From CAMUQR01 sp963539845 (GTDB lineage Bacteria; Patescibacteriota; Saccharimonadia; Saccharimonadales; Saccharimonadaceae): DNA of 59,526 nt. The notes below the pieces were generated by a model. That model made no database searches and was not told the DNA's origin. It saw nothing but the letters and a program-made list of their open reading frames with translations. This document shows positions 1 to 7,730 of this stretch, one piece after another. The position numbers and the translations under genes were made by a program. Positions within the stretch are counted from its first letter, which is position 1; each line of letters starts with the position of its first letter. The stretch lies in the NCBI GenBank assembly GCA_963539845.1, contig CAUTML010000004.1:1-59526 (forward strand), written 5' to 3'.

Positions 1-1
1 G

Positions 2-75
2 TCGGGGTGAAAGGACTCGAACCTTCGACCTCACGGTCCCAAACCGCGCGCGCTAGCCAACTGCGCCACACCCCG
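2..75 (-). tRNA. tRNA-Pro (anticodon UGG)
   Basis: On the minus strand this folds as a 74-nt cloverleaf. The acceptor CGGGGTG pairs with CACCCCG, the discriminator is A, and the first C of an encoded CCA is the last base visible at position 1. The anticodon stem CGCGG/CCGTG encloses loop TTTGGGA, which gives anticodon TGG. The T arm is GAAGG-TTCGAGT-CCTTT. A minus-strand TATAAT lies at 89-94, about 14 nt upstream. The acceptor stem is the same as in the tRNA-Pro(CGG) at 49.8 kb. Confidence 0.95.
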
Positions 76-133
76 AAGTGCATAAGTTATTATACTATAT
101 TTAATTCTAAAAATCTAGACTTTTTAAACACTA

Positions 134-166
134 AAATCCCCATCATAATAATTATGGTGGGGATTT
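134..166 (-). terminator. Intrinsic terminator after the peroxiredoxin gene
   Basis: A 13-bp stem (134-146 with 154-166, one G-T wobble) encloses a 7-nt loop and is followed on the minus strand by TTTT. It lies downstream of the peroxiredoxin stop codon and before the tRNA. Confidence 0.7.
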
Positions 167-242
167 GAAGAAAAAGTCGTGTTCGCCTTAGAAAGAGCTT
201 GGCATATTCGCCGGTTGGAGTATCGGATGATCGACTATAAAA

Positions 243-965
243 CTACTGCAGTTTTTTAGTAACCATAAACCAATCTTTAACTTCGCGGTCGGCTTTTGAG
301 CCTTCTTGTAGATTGGTGCGAGCTTCAGCTACGGTCTGGACCGGTGGAACGATCGCAGGATCGCCTGGTTGCCAGTTAGCTGGGGTGGCAACGCCGTGCT
401 CGTCGGTAGCTTGGAGGGCTTGAATGAGGCGTTTGAGCTCAGCAAAATTGCGTCCAGTTGATTGTGGATAATACAAAATGGTACGGATAACGCCTTGCGG
501 ATCAATGATGAAAACGGCTCGCACAGCTGAAGTCTCAGACTGGTTCGGTTGAATCATGCCATATTGCATCGCCACATTCATTGACAAATCGTCGATAATT
601 GGGAAATTAACCTCGACGTTTTTCATGCCAGCAAATTCAATTTCTTTAATTTTGTTAATCCAAGCAATGTGTGAAAACACTGAGTCAATTGATAAACCGA
701 CCAATTCGGTGTTTAAACTGGCAAATTCTTGTTGCATAGTTGCAAAAGTCATAAATTCGGTAGTACAAACTGGGGTAAAATCAGCTGGATGGCTGAACAA
801 AATTACCCATTTGCCTTGGTAATCAGCTGGGAAGTTAATTTTGCCGTTGGTGGTGTTAGCAACGAAACTCGGGGCTTTGTCACCAATCAATGGCAAGCGA
901 AATGTCTCGTCGTCGTAAGCTTCCTGACAAGCCGGGCAATCACAATCATGATGAAATTCTTGCAT
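243..965 (-). CDS. Peroxiredoxin, 1-Cys (Prx6/AhpC-TSA) type with N-terminal Cys cluster
   Basis: A 240-aa thiol peroxidase that reduces H2O2 and organic hydroperoxides in the cytoplasm. The AhpC/TSA fold starts near residue 24. The peroxidatic motif DFTPVCTTEF places the catalytic Cys at residue 67, and the long C-terminal part (PANWQPGD onward) is typical of the Prx6 group. There is no Cys after residue 67, so no classical C-terminal resolving Cys. The first 13 residues instead hold three cysteines (8, 10, 13) as CDCPAC, an unusual extension that could act as resolving thiols or bind metal; that is inference. The ATG at 965 is preceded by AAAGGAG. The gene stands alone with its own terminator. 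A second peroxiredoxin (PrxQ type) lies at 50877. Confidence 0.92.
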   Translation of the reverse strand: MQEFHHDCDCPACQEAYDDETFRLPLIGDKAPSFVANTTNGKINFPADYQGKWVILFSHPADFTPVCTTEFMTFATMQQEFASLNTELVGLSIDSVFSHIAWINKIKEIEFAGMKNVEVNFPIIDDLSMNVAMQYGMIQPNQSETSAVRAVFIIDPQGVIRTILYYPQSTGRNFAELKRLIQALQATDEHGVATPANWQPGDPAIVPPVQTVAEARTNLQEGSKADREVKDWFMVTKKLQ

Positions 966-1101
966 AAAATCTCCTTTAAAATTTAAAACTAATAACTACT
1001 TTATTATCGCATTTTTTGACCAATAAAGCTAGTTAAAAACTGTTGTGAAATTTAATATCAATCAGTATAACTTAAAGCAAGCCAATTGCAATGATGGTCG
1101 G

Positions 1102-3603
1102 CTAGTGATGGCGTTTTTGAATAATCAAATAGCCACCGAATAGACTGGCTAATATCACTGGCAAGCTAATCCATAGCCACTTCGGGTCGGTGGTTTGGGG
1201 CTTGACTTGCTCAAGGGTTTTGGTGGCTCGCTTAAGGACAGTCGGCGCATCAGGGGTGGTTGGCGTGTCTGAAGCCTCGGGCTTGGTTTGCGCGGGTGCA
1301 GTCACGGTGGTCGGTGATTTGGTGGTTGAATTTTTAGTAAAATGATCAGAAGTCGTCGTGGATGTCGGAGTGGTGTTCTGATTTGGCTGAGCTGGTGGTG
1401 TTGGTGGTTTAAAATCTGGTGTCAAATGTTGACAATCCGTTTCCGGATGAAAATGCTTTTTAATCAAACATTGGTAATACTCGCGATTTTCCTCGGGCAA
1501 TTCAATGCCAGGCGTTTCATCACACAAATCGCCAATGCCGTCTTGATCGCTGTCAGCCTGGTCGTGATTAGCTACTAACGGGCAATTATCTACAGCTGTC
1601 GGTACGTCATCACCATCTATACTGATAATCAAATGAGTATTAGCGACGTTAGACAGTCCATGATCATCGGTAACTTTTAGGGTCATCAGACCATACAACT
1701 CTTTATGAAATACTCGACTAATCACTGGCTCAGAACTGACGAAATCGATGTGACCGTCGCTATCAAAATCCCATTCGTATTTGACAATTTTGCCAACTTT
1801 TGAATACGAACCAGCGCCGTCCATCTCTAGAGGTTGTCCGATTTTAGCGATATAAGGACCGTTAATCCAAGCGTGGGGTTTATTAGTAGTGGTGTTGATG
1901 GATTTTAAGAAAATATCGCTAATTAATTCAGTGCTAGTTTTAAAAACCTTACCGCCAGTGGCGTTGGCCATAGCCGTATACGATGGGTCGGTTTCGCCTT
2001 TGGGATTGACGTTAACAAAATAGAGCTCAGCCGGATCAATCTCGAGGGCGCGCTTGATAATTTGAGCCGAAGTTAAGCCACTTATCGGTTCGGGGTCGTG
2101 CGGTGGAGCATCAGTGATGGTAATAACAGTTTTATGAACGCCAGCTCGCCATTTGAGATTGAGTCCTAGCAAAAGCCCTGACAAGACGGTCTCTGGCTTG
2201 TCGCCACCATGCCCAATATAAAGTTCGTTAAGTATATCTTTTTGAATTTGCTTTGCGTCACTGGAAAAATCGCTGATTAGCTTAGCCGGATAGTCGAATT
2301 CATAATCGGTGCGTTCTGGGTAATCACGAAAGCCAACCACAGCGAAGCGCGCGGTGGCGGATTTAGCTTTAATTTGGTCGATTAACTTCCTGAGATTACG
2401 TTTAACATGCCATAATGAATCACCCATTGATCCAGTAGTATCAACGTTAAAAATCACATCAACATCAGACGAATCGCTAGTGATTGGTTTGGCGAGCTGA
2501 TCAATAGGTAGTTGCAATTGTCTCAAAAGGATAGCGTAATTAGCGTGCCCCATTAAATTAGGATGATAAAACATGTGAGTATCAAGCAAACTAAAAGCGT
2601 TAATTTCGTGAATCCAGCGATCTGGATTGTCGTAAAACAGTGCCGGATGAGGTTCGTGTCCTTCGAAAGTGTCTGGAACATTATTGACAAAAATCACTTG
2701 ACCGGGGTGCTGTTGATTGTCGAGCGCTACGGCATCGGCTTGGGCTTGATTGCCAGCTAAACCTAATTTGCGGATTTCCTGGTCAACGTAATACGGAAAA
2801 ATCGGTGATCCGATGCGGTAGTTCACGTTCGTCGCTAATAACGGATAGCCCATAAGAACAACTTTAGCGTCCGGGCGGAGACCGCGAGCGCGCATTTTTT
2901 CAAATAATTTAACCGTTTTTTCTTTTACGTCAGCAAGTTTCTTATTTGCTGAATTTATGGAATGTTTACACAATAATTTATCTTGCAAAAAGAAACATCG
3001 TTTGACGATTTTTTCAAATTCTAAGTCGTTTCCTCCGATGGTCATCAATACTAAATCAGTTTCTGGTCCGATAAAGTCTAACTGGGGACGAAGTTTTTGC
3101 AAACATTGGTAGTGGACCATAGTTCGATTTAATAACGGTATATAAGTAGAATCAACAATTTCAACCGTACTGGTAAGGGAATCGTCAGTTGTGTACGCTT
3201 TGCAAACTCCACTTTGGTCGATAATACGACGCAAAGAATCGTTTTGTCCGGCTAGATTTCCTGGCAAAAAAGTAGTTTTGTTGTATACTTTTAACTCACG
3301 ATCTTTAACTAAATCGTCGATTTTACTTCCAGAACAGGCGCGATTCTGAAAAGTTACGTTAATACCTTGGTTAATAAGTGAGCGCACATAAAGCTTAGCC
3401 CAATTGCGTTGACTGCGGTAGCAATTTTTGACGCCAGTGTAATCGCCCGCTCCATTGCCAGAAGAATAAGAGTCACCGATCAAAGTGATGTTAATTTCTC
3501 TATCTGGTAGCGCGGTGGTGGCTTGGACCGGTTGCTTCCAAAAAACCGCAAGGCTTAAGCTGAGGAAGCTAGCGATTGCGGTTAAGGTGAGTTGTTTTTT
3601 CAT
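1102..3603 (-). CDS. Secreted, membrane-anchored SGNH hydrolase with VWA, PKD and TSP3-like modules
   Basis: An 833-aa surface protein. It has a signal peptide (about 1-28), an SGNH/GDSL esterase domain with GDSYSSG at 43-49, GGND at 190-193 and catalytic His in FYHPNLMGH (His347), and a VWA domain (about 381-565) with an intact MIDAS DTTGS at 388-392. These are followed by a PKD-like beta domain (about 574-662, WDFDSDG), a calcium-binding thrombospondin-type-3-like repeat (664-697), a Pro/Thr-rich stalk (about 730-805), a final TM helix (809-828) and a short basic tail. The predicted activity is extracellular ester or lipid hydrolysis held at the cell surface; the VWA and PKD modules suggest adhesion. 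No LPxTG motif is present. The start follows GAAAGGAGT located just after the stop of the upstream membrane-protein gene, so the two are an operon. The substrate is unknown. Confidence 0.85.
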   Translation of the reverse strand: MKKQLTLTAIASFLSLSLAVFWKQPVQATTALPDREINITLIGDSYSSGNGAGDYTGVKNCYRSQRNWAKLYVRSLINQGINVTFQNRACSGSKIDDLVKDRELKVYNKTTFLPGNLAGQNDSLRRIIDQSGVCKAYTTDDSLTSTVEIVDSTYIPLLNRTMVHYQCLQKLRPQLDFIGPETDLVLMTIGGNDLEFEKIVKRCFFLQDKLLCKHSINSANKKLADVKEKTVKLFEKMRARGLRPDAKVVLMGYPLLATNVNYRIGSPIFPYYVDQEIRKLGLAGNQAQADAVALDNQQHPGQVIFVNNVPDTFEGHEPHPALFYDNPDRWIHEINAFSLLDTHMFYHPNLMGHANYAILLRQLQLPIDQLAKPITSDSSDVDVIFNVDTTGSMGDSLWHVKRNLRKLIDQIKAKSATARFAVVGFRDYPERTDYEFDYPAKLISDFSSDAKQIQKDILNELYIGHGGDKPETVLSGLLLGLNLKWRAGVHKTVITITDAPPHDPEPISGLTSAQIIKRALEIDPAELYFVNVNPKGETDPSYTAMANATGGKVFKTSTELISDIFLKSINTTTNKPHAWINGPYIAKIGQPLEMDGAGSYSKVGKIVKYEWDFDSDGHIDFVSSEPVISRVFHKELYGLMTLKVTDDHGLSNVANTHLIISIDGDDVPTAVDNCPLVANHDQADSDQDGIGDLCDETPGIELPEENREYYQCLIKKHFHPETDCQHLTPDFKPPTPPAQPNQNTTPTSTTTSDHFTKNSTTKSPTTVTAPAQTKPEASDTPTTPDAPTVLKRATKTLEQVKPQTTDPKWLWISLPVILASLFGGYLIIQKRHH

Positions 3604-3604
3604 A

Positions 3605-4087
3605 TTAACTCCTTTCTATTGTTACAATATTATTTTTGACATAGATAATTAAATTACCGTATCTTTTGTTTGCTTTACGGGCTATTATAGAATAGTAATT
3701 GCCTTTTAAATCTGTGTAAGTTATTTCCCATCCACTTTGGGTTGCTAATTTAATTAATTTATCAAAAACAACCTTTTGGTCTTCGTTAGTTTGGAAACGA
3801 TTTGTAACTTCAGGGCCACGTGGTTTAAATCTAAAAACCAAATCGTCAACATGCACTTCTTGCTCGATTAATTTCATGCCTAGTAAACGTTTATTCATCA
3901 TTGGGTCATCTCCGAGTCGTATTGATACAATTTGCTGTCGTGTCCATTTTTCAACCTTTAACCCAGCGATTATTAAAGAAATAACCATCAACAAACCAAA
4001 AAGCCCCCAGCCCAGCCAGCCTAACACCCGTCGCCACAAAGGTCGGGCCGTTCGTTGACTAACTGCTTGGGGGATTCGCGTTGTCAT
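3605..4087 (-). CDS. Single-pass membrane protein of unknown function
   Basis: A 160-aa protein with a basic N-terminus, one TM helix (about 27-46, rich in Leu/Ile/Gly) and a roughly 110-aa alpha/beta domain that probably lies outside the membrane. The sequence matches no family I recognise. It ends one base before the start of the SGNH/VWA surface protein, and the Shine-Dalgarno of that gene lies at its end, so the two are cotranscribed and probably work together at the envelope. Upstream on the minus strand is TGG-TTAAAT followed by 6 nt and the ATG. This resembles the leaderless promoters seen elsewhere in the window but is a weaker -10. Confidence 0.7.
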   Translation of the reverse strand: MTTRIPQAVSQRTARPLWRRVLGWLGWGLFGLLMVISLIIAGLKVEKWTRQQIVSIRLGDDPMMNKRLLGMKLIEQEVHVDDLVFRFKPRGPEVTNRFQTNEDQKVVFDKLIKLATQSGWEITYTDLKGNYYSIIARKANKRYGNLIIYVKNNIVTIERS

Positions 4088-4220
4088 AGTCTAATTTAAC
4101 CACAATCGCTACCTAAAAGTCAAAATCTCAGATTTTTTATAAAAATATTAAAAAAGCAACAGGAGTATCTTTTCATTATATCATACTTATGCATAATTGT
4201 CAATTATTATTCCATATTTT

Positions 4221-4249
4221 TTGGATTAGTTTTAATTTTGTGGTATAAT
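4221..4249 (+). promoter_or_regulatory. Sigma-70-like promoter for the 4289 gene
   Basis: TTGGAT (4221-4226), 17-bp spacer, TATAAT (4244-4249) with an upstream TGG that makes an extended -10. Confidence 0.6.
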
Positions 4250-4288
4250 ATGGTCAACTTTTCATACAAAAAAAGGAGGTGATGATGT

Positions 4289-4828
4289 GTGAAGAGGAAT
4301 GTATTTGTGGCTTTGGATATCGAAATCAAAGCCCAAGAAATTAAGAAAAACTTGGTTGAAATCGACAAATTTAGTAAAGATATAGCTAGGGTTCACGATA
4401 AAATTATTGAACTCATAGCTCAGCTTCAAACGGCCATTCCAGCGGAATATTCGCCAGATGAAGCGTTAGGTTATCTAAAAAATCTGTCGCAATTAACAGC
4501 AGAAATTGTTCTAGTTAGAATAGCCTACCGAAGATCAATTCTGCAATTTGAAAAAGCCAAAAAGACCATGAACGACCGTCTAATCAATTTCTTTGATCTC
4601 AAAAGTCAAATGAAAAAACTAGACATCAGGGTTGACGTTAAAGATGGAGTAGTTCATCTTTATACCTTTATTCAGGGACAAAGCGTGTCAACTGACGAAA
4701 ATCATGGTCATTATGGGATTGATTTCAATCAAGAAATGGTTTTTTGGAGAGGCTGGGGCCGGCGACATCCGCAAAAACGCCGAACCGAAACTCTGTCTAT
4801 CAAAAACTATGCCATTTTGCGGTCGTAG
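4289..4828 (+). CDS. Coiled-coil cytoplasmic protein, unknown function
   Basis: A 179-aa protein with no signal or TM segment. Residues about 8-50 and 85-115 are heptad-like and charged, and the C-terminal tail is basic (RGWGRRHPQKRR). I do not recognise a family. The GTG start at 4289 is 9 nt after a near-perfect Shine-Dalgarno (AAGGAGG, 4273-4279). Two ATG codons closer to that Shine-Dalgarno (4282 and 4285) open a different frame of only about 20 codons, so the GTG is chosen because it opens the long frame. A promoter lies upstream and a terminator directly downstream, so the gene is probably monocistronic. Confidence 0.65.
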   Translation: MKRNVFVALDIEIKAQEIKKNLVEIDKFSKDIARVHDKIIELIAQLQTAIPAEYSPDEALGYLKNLSQLTAEIVLVRIAYRRSILQFEKAKKTMNDRLINFFDLKSQMKKLDIRVDVKDGVVHLYTFIQGQSVSTDENHGHYGIDFNQEMVFWRGWGRRHPQKRRTETLSIKNYAILRS

Positions 4829-4834
4829 TTTTAA

Positions 4835-4857
4835 AGCTCGCTCTAGCGGGCTTTTTA
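4835..4857 (+). terminator. Intrinsic terminator
   Basis: AGCTCGC-TCTA-GCGGGCT hairpin followed by TTTTT, just after the stop of the 4289 gene. Confidence 0.85.
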
Positions 4858-4972
4858 CTTGTCATAAATTGAAATTCTCCGCGTTTTATGATTAAATTAA
4901 ACAGAACATAAGCGTTTTTATGACTAATTTTAAAAATCCAAACAGACGCTTCGAGCATCCTGTGGTGGGACT

Positions 4973-6196
4973 ATGTTTCAAAATATTTTTACAGAGATTC
5001 GACACCGGCATTTTTGGCGTAAGGCGACTTATAGCGAGTTGTCGGGTTTTTATATAGCGGAGCTGTTGCGGGCTGTGGCTATGAATTTAGCGACGGTGTT
5101 TATTTATGCTTTTTTGTTTGTCAAAGGTTACTCGCTGATTTATATCGCTATTTTTTCGGTTTATTATCAGCTGATGATGCTGATTTTTGGGGTGTTGTCG
5201 GTTTATTCAATTGCTTTTTTGGGGGCAAATCGTTGTTTGTTGATTAGCAATTTTATTTATATTCCGGCTTTGTTGTCGTTTTCGATGCTTGATCAGTGGG
5301 GTGAACTGGCGATCAGTCTGGGCGGTCTGTTTATGGCTTTTTCGACGGCTATGTATAACACTTCTTATAATGTGCTGTTTTCGGAGATCAAAAGTTCTAA
5401 AAACTGCGCTAAAGAAGTTGGTTATGTGATTATTTTTCAAAAAATAGCGGGAATTGTCACGCCTCTAGTTGGGGGATTGCTGGCCAGTCGGTTTGGGGCG
5501 GAAATCTCGATGTGGCTGGCGACGGCGTTGTTCGTCGTGGCAGCCATTTCTCTGCTCAAAGCTCAGGCTGTGGCTAAAAAACATCATTATTTAAATTTTC
5601 GCGGTTTTCCGTGGCGGGCTTATTCGAGCGCTATTTTGGGGCAATTTGGGCGCGGTTTTAGCGTGGTAACGGTCAATTTTTGGCCACTGTATATGATGCT
5701 GTTCGTGGTGCCAGGGGTCGGCGCTTATAATTTAATTGGCGGAACCAGTTCTTTGAGTGCGATAGTGGCGTGTCTGCTAGCCTTTTTGTTGGGGCGAACG
5801 CTCGATCGAAAACCACAGTCGGCAGTTTGGGCGTTTCGCTTGGGGATCGGGCTTAAATCAATCATTATGATGACGCGTGTGCTGATTTCGAGCATGTTAG
5901 GGGTAATTTTGAGCGAAATTGGTTTTGCGACGACCAGTATCATGTATACGATGCCCTATGCTAAAGCCCGGTTTGACGCTGCCGATAAATCTGGCTCGCG
6001 AGTGGTGATGGAGCTGGCGATGAGTTTTGTGTGGAATGCTAGTGCGGTGGTGGCGTCGATTATATTGCTGATCTGTTTGGTCTATATTCCAGATGTCAAA
6101 CAAGCCTTGTCGAGCTTTTTTGTGCTGGCGGGCGTGATTTTTAGCCTGTTTGCGACTAGTCAATTCCCGATGTTTCGTAAACCTCAAACAGGGTGA
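4973..6196 (+). CDS. MFS-type transporter
   Basis: A 407-aa polytopic membrane protein with about 11-12 predicted TM helices along its length, a short polar loop near the middle (about residue 200) and a short C-terminal tail. The overall size, Gly/Ser-rich helices and an arginine/lysine-flanked loop after TM8 (LLGRTLDRKPQ) fit the major facilitator superfamily. The substrate cannot be told from sequence. The ATG at 4973 is preceded only by a G-rich GGTGGGA, a weak ribosome site. The gene ends just before the -10 box of the next gene at 6197, so the two are probably separate transcripts. Confidence 0.75.
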   Translation: MFQNIFTEIRHRHFWRKATYSELSGFYIAELLRAVAMNLATVFIYAFLFVKGYSLIYIAIFSVYYQLMMLIFGVLSVYSIAFLGANRCLLISNFIYIPALLSFSMLDQWGELAISLGGLFMAFSTAMYNTSYNVLFSEIKSSKNCAKEVGYVIIFQKIAGIVTPLVGGLLASRFGAEISMWLATALFVVAAISLLKAQAVAKKHHYLNFRGFPWRAYSSAILGQFGRGFSVVTVNFWPLYMMLFVVPGVGAYNLIGGTSSLSAIVACLLAFLLGRTLDRKPQSAVWAFRLGIGLKSIIMMTRVLISSMLGVILSEIGFATTSIMYTMPYAKARFDAADKSGSRVVMELAMSFVWNASAVVASIILLICLVYIPDVKQALSSFFVLAGVIFSLFATSQFPMFRKPQTG

Positions 6197-6202
6197 TATA
6201 AT
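6197..6202 (+). promoter_or_regulatory. Extended -10 box for the 6215 gene
   Basis: TGA-TATAAT 12 nt before the ATG at 6215. No Shine-Dalgarno is present, so the mRNA leader would be only a few nucleotides. Confidence 0.55.
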
Positions 6203-6214
6203 AAGAAAAAGCTT

Positions 6215-6841
6215 ATGGTTTATAAAAAACAACAATCAGTTTCGGTTTTACAAAAAATCCAAACGCTGGCTCTGTGGCAGTTAGTGGTGCTTTTGGCGTT
6301 GATGTCGATTGCAGTAGCTACTCTACTGAGGATGAACAATGTTCGAATGATTGAGCGCAAACAAGCGGTGATATCGGCCGATCGTAGTGGTGATCTGGGC
6401 ATGCTCAATGAACGGTTGTATGATCTACAAGGCTATGTGATTAAGCATATGAATGCCTCGACTGGTCGAATCTTTTTGGAGACTTTATATCGCCAAAAAA
6501 TCAATCAGCTGATAAATGATGCAAAAAAAACAATAAATTCTCAGTCCGGACAAAACGCTTACAAAACAGCGTCGGAGATTTGTGATCGGCGTTTTCGGGG
6601 CTATTCTCAGGCTTACGCTGAATGTTTTTTGGCTGAGGTTAATAAGCAATCGTCAGTCGTCCCTACCCCTGTAGAAATTAAAACCCTTAGCCCTAATTTA
6701 TACACCGTGAGCTATGCTTCGCCACATTGGTCGCCGGATTTGGCTGGTTTTGCGGTGTTGATTTGGGGGCTGTTGGCGCTTCTGCTAGTTCTTAAACTGG
6801 TTTTTTGGCTTGGTTTAAAGCTATTTATTGGCTTAAAATAG
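6215..6841 (+). CDS. Membrane protein with N- and C-terminal TM helices, unknown function
   Basis: A 208-aa protein. A TM helix at about 19-39 is followed by an approximately 130-residue soluble domain with two Cys residues (about 123 and 137) that could form a disulfide if extracytoplasmic. A second, long TM segment lies at about 172-200. I recognise no family. It begins 12 nt after a TGA-TATAAT box and has no Shine-Dalgarno. The neighbour upstream is the MFS transporter on the same strand. Confidence 0.65.
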   Translation: MVYKKQQSVSVLQKIQTLALWQLVVLLALMSIAVATLLRMNNVRMIERKQAVISADRSGDLGMLNERLYDLQGYVIKHMNASTGRIFLETLYRQKINQLINDAKKTINSQSGQNAYKTASEICDRRFRGYSQAYAECFLAEVNKQSSVVPTPVEIKTLSPNLYTVSYASPHWSPDLAGFAVLIWGLLALLLVLKLVFWLGLKLFIGLK

Positions 6842-6869
6842 TTGACTTTATCGGTAAACTACAGTAACC

Positions 6870-6875
6870 TATAAT
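6870..6875 (+). promoter_or_regulatory. Candidate -10 box for the 6905 gene
   Basis: TATAAT 29 nt upstream of the ATG. A TTGACT lies at 6842-6847 but the 22-bp spacing is too long, so only the -10 is supported. Confidence 0.4.
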
Positions 6876-6904
6876 TGTTAATAAATAAGGGAAAGGGAAT
6901 AACA

Positions 6905-7111
6905 ATGGCATACAGTCATAAGAACTCTAAAGGTGTAACCTACTACCTACACAAAATGGATGTAACTCTCCGGGGTGGCAAAAGCCAAACCATCTTTTTC
7001 TTCTCAAAAGATGAAAAAGGCGCAAAAGGCACTCCTTGCGACCTGCCAGCAGACCGCATGGTTAAAGAGAATCCACGCAATGGTTTCTTAACCGTCGCTA
7101 AAAAAGCATAA
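6905..7111 (+). CDS. Small basic conserved-looking protein (68 aa)
   Basis: The protein begins MAYSHKNSKG and ends in a Lys-rich tail. It is soluble, with a likely beta-rich core (TYYLHKMDVTLRG, QTIFFFSKD). The in-frame codons upstream of 6905 are passed over because the ATG at 6905 follows a purine-rich AAGGGAAAGGGAA ribosome site and the TATAAT at 6870-6875 would otherwise lie next to the start. The pattern of short strands with a GG-K turn reminds me of small single-domain proteins found in Saccharibacteria, but I cannot name a family. A terminator lies 77 nt downstream. Confidence 0.65.
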   Translation: MAYSHKNSKGVTYYLHKMDVTLRGGKSQTIFFFSKDEKGAKGTPCDLPADRMVKENPRNGFLTVAKKA

Positions 7112-7128
7112 ATTACAACATTTAATAG

Positions 7129-7157
7129 TTGAACCATAAGCGGTTTGTTTGTATAAT
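7129..7157 (+). promoter_or_regulatory. Strong sigma-70-like promoter
   Basis: TTGAAC (7129-7134), 17-bp spacer, TATAAT (7152-7157), lying between the 6905 gene and the terminator at 7188. The predicted start near 7164 would give a transcript of only about 60 nt if that terminator is efficient. Confidence 0.5.
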
Positions 7158-7163
7158 ATTTAC

Positions 7164-7225
7164 AAATAAACAGCTAACATGGTGCCTAAATACTCACCTC
7201 AACTGGGGTGGGTATTTACTTTTTT
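7164..7225 (+). ncRNA. Possible short RNA ending at the 7188 terminator
   Basis: A well-spaced promoter (7129-7157) points into a 60-nt segment that ends with an 11-bp hairpin and a T run, before the next gene's own promoter at 7238. This could be a small RNA, or the promoter may read through weakly into 7250. No known RNA family is recognised. Confidence 0.25.
7188..7225 (+). terminator. Intrinsic terminator
   Basis: Stem AAATACTCACC (7188-7198) with GGTGGGTATTT (7207-7217), one wobble, followed by ACTTTTTT. Confidence 0.8.
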
Positions 7226-7237
7226 AATAAAATGTGA

Positions 7238-7243
7238 TATAAT
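7238..7243 (+). promoter_or_regulatory. Leaderless-type -10 box
   Basis: TGA-TATAAT with 6 nt to the ATG at 7250. Transcription should start at or next to the start codon. Confidence 0.65.
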
Positions 7244-7249
7244 AAAGAT

Positions 7250-7603
7250 ATGTTTAAAAACGATTTTTACCCCGAAGCATTAGATCAGGCTAATCAGGCT
7301 TTTGAGACTGGAGAACTATCATCAGAGCAACATTTATCTGAGGTGGAAGCGCATTATCTTGGTCAATTGGCTAGTGAACAAGCGTTGTCAGAGGACATGG
7401 ATCGTCTCGAGGCTGAATATCAGGGGCTGAAAAGTCATTTACAGACTTTAAAAAGCGCCCGAAATAATCTTGATAATCGTAATGATCATCCTTGGGCGCC
7501 GAATTCCAAGCATTACCAAGCCGATATGGCGGAACTTGCTCGACTCGACCAACAGATCGAGCAATTAGAGCAACAACTGACCGACCTAGGCGAAATACAG
7601 TAA
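7250..7603 (+). CDS. Small coiled-coil protein, unknown function
   Basis: A 117-aa, acidic, Gln/Leu/Glu-rich, all-helical protein without Cys. Two long heptad stretches (about 40-70 and 90-113) predict a coiled coil, broken by a short loop containing HPWAP (about 79-84). No TM or signal is present and no family is recognised. The ATG at 7250 is 6 nt after TATAAT (7238-7243) and has no Shine-Dalgarno, so the mRNA is probably leaderless. A terminator starts at the stop codon, so the gene is monocistronic. Confidence 0.65.
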   Translation: MFKNDFYPEALDQANQAFETGELSSEQHLSEVEAHYLGQLASEQALSEDMDRLEAEYQGLKSHLQTLKSARNNLDNRNDHPWAPNSKHYQADMAELARLDQQIEQLEQQLTDLGEIQ

Positions 7604-7629
7604 AAACACCTTGAAAAAGGTGTTTTGGG
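7603..7629 (+). terminator. Intrinsic terminator
   Basis: AAAACACCTT-GAAA-AAGGTGTTTT hairpin starting at the last base of the TAA stop. Confidence 0.8.
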
Positions 7630-7730
7630 GATTGATTATGGTGGGGTTATGTGACACCGCTATTTTATAGATAGGCGCTACGTTTTTTACCTAAAATGCG
7701 GTATTATACAATAAAGGAGAATGGGTAAAT

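Noticed and set aside
7627..7730. A T-box or other riboswitch before tyrS
   Set aside because: No UGGNACC bulge or antiterminator pairing is present.
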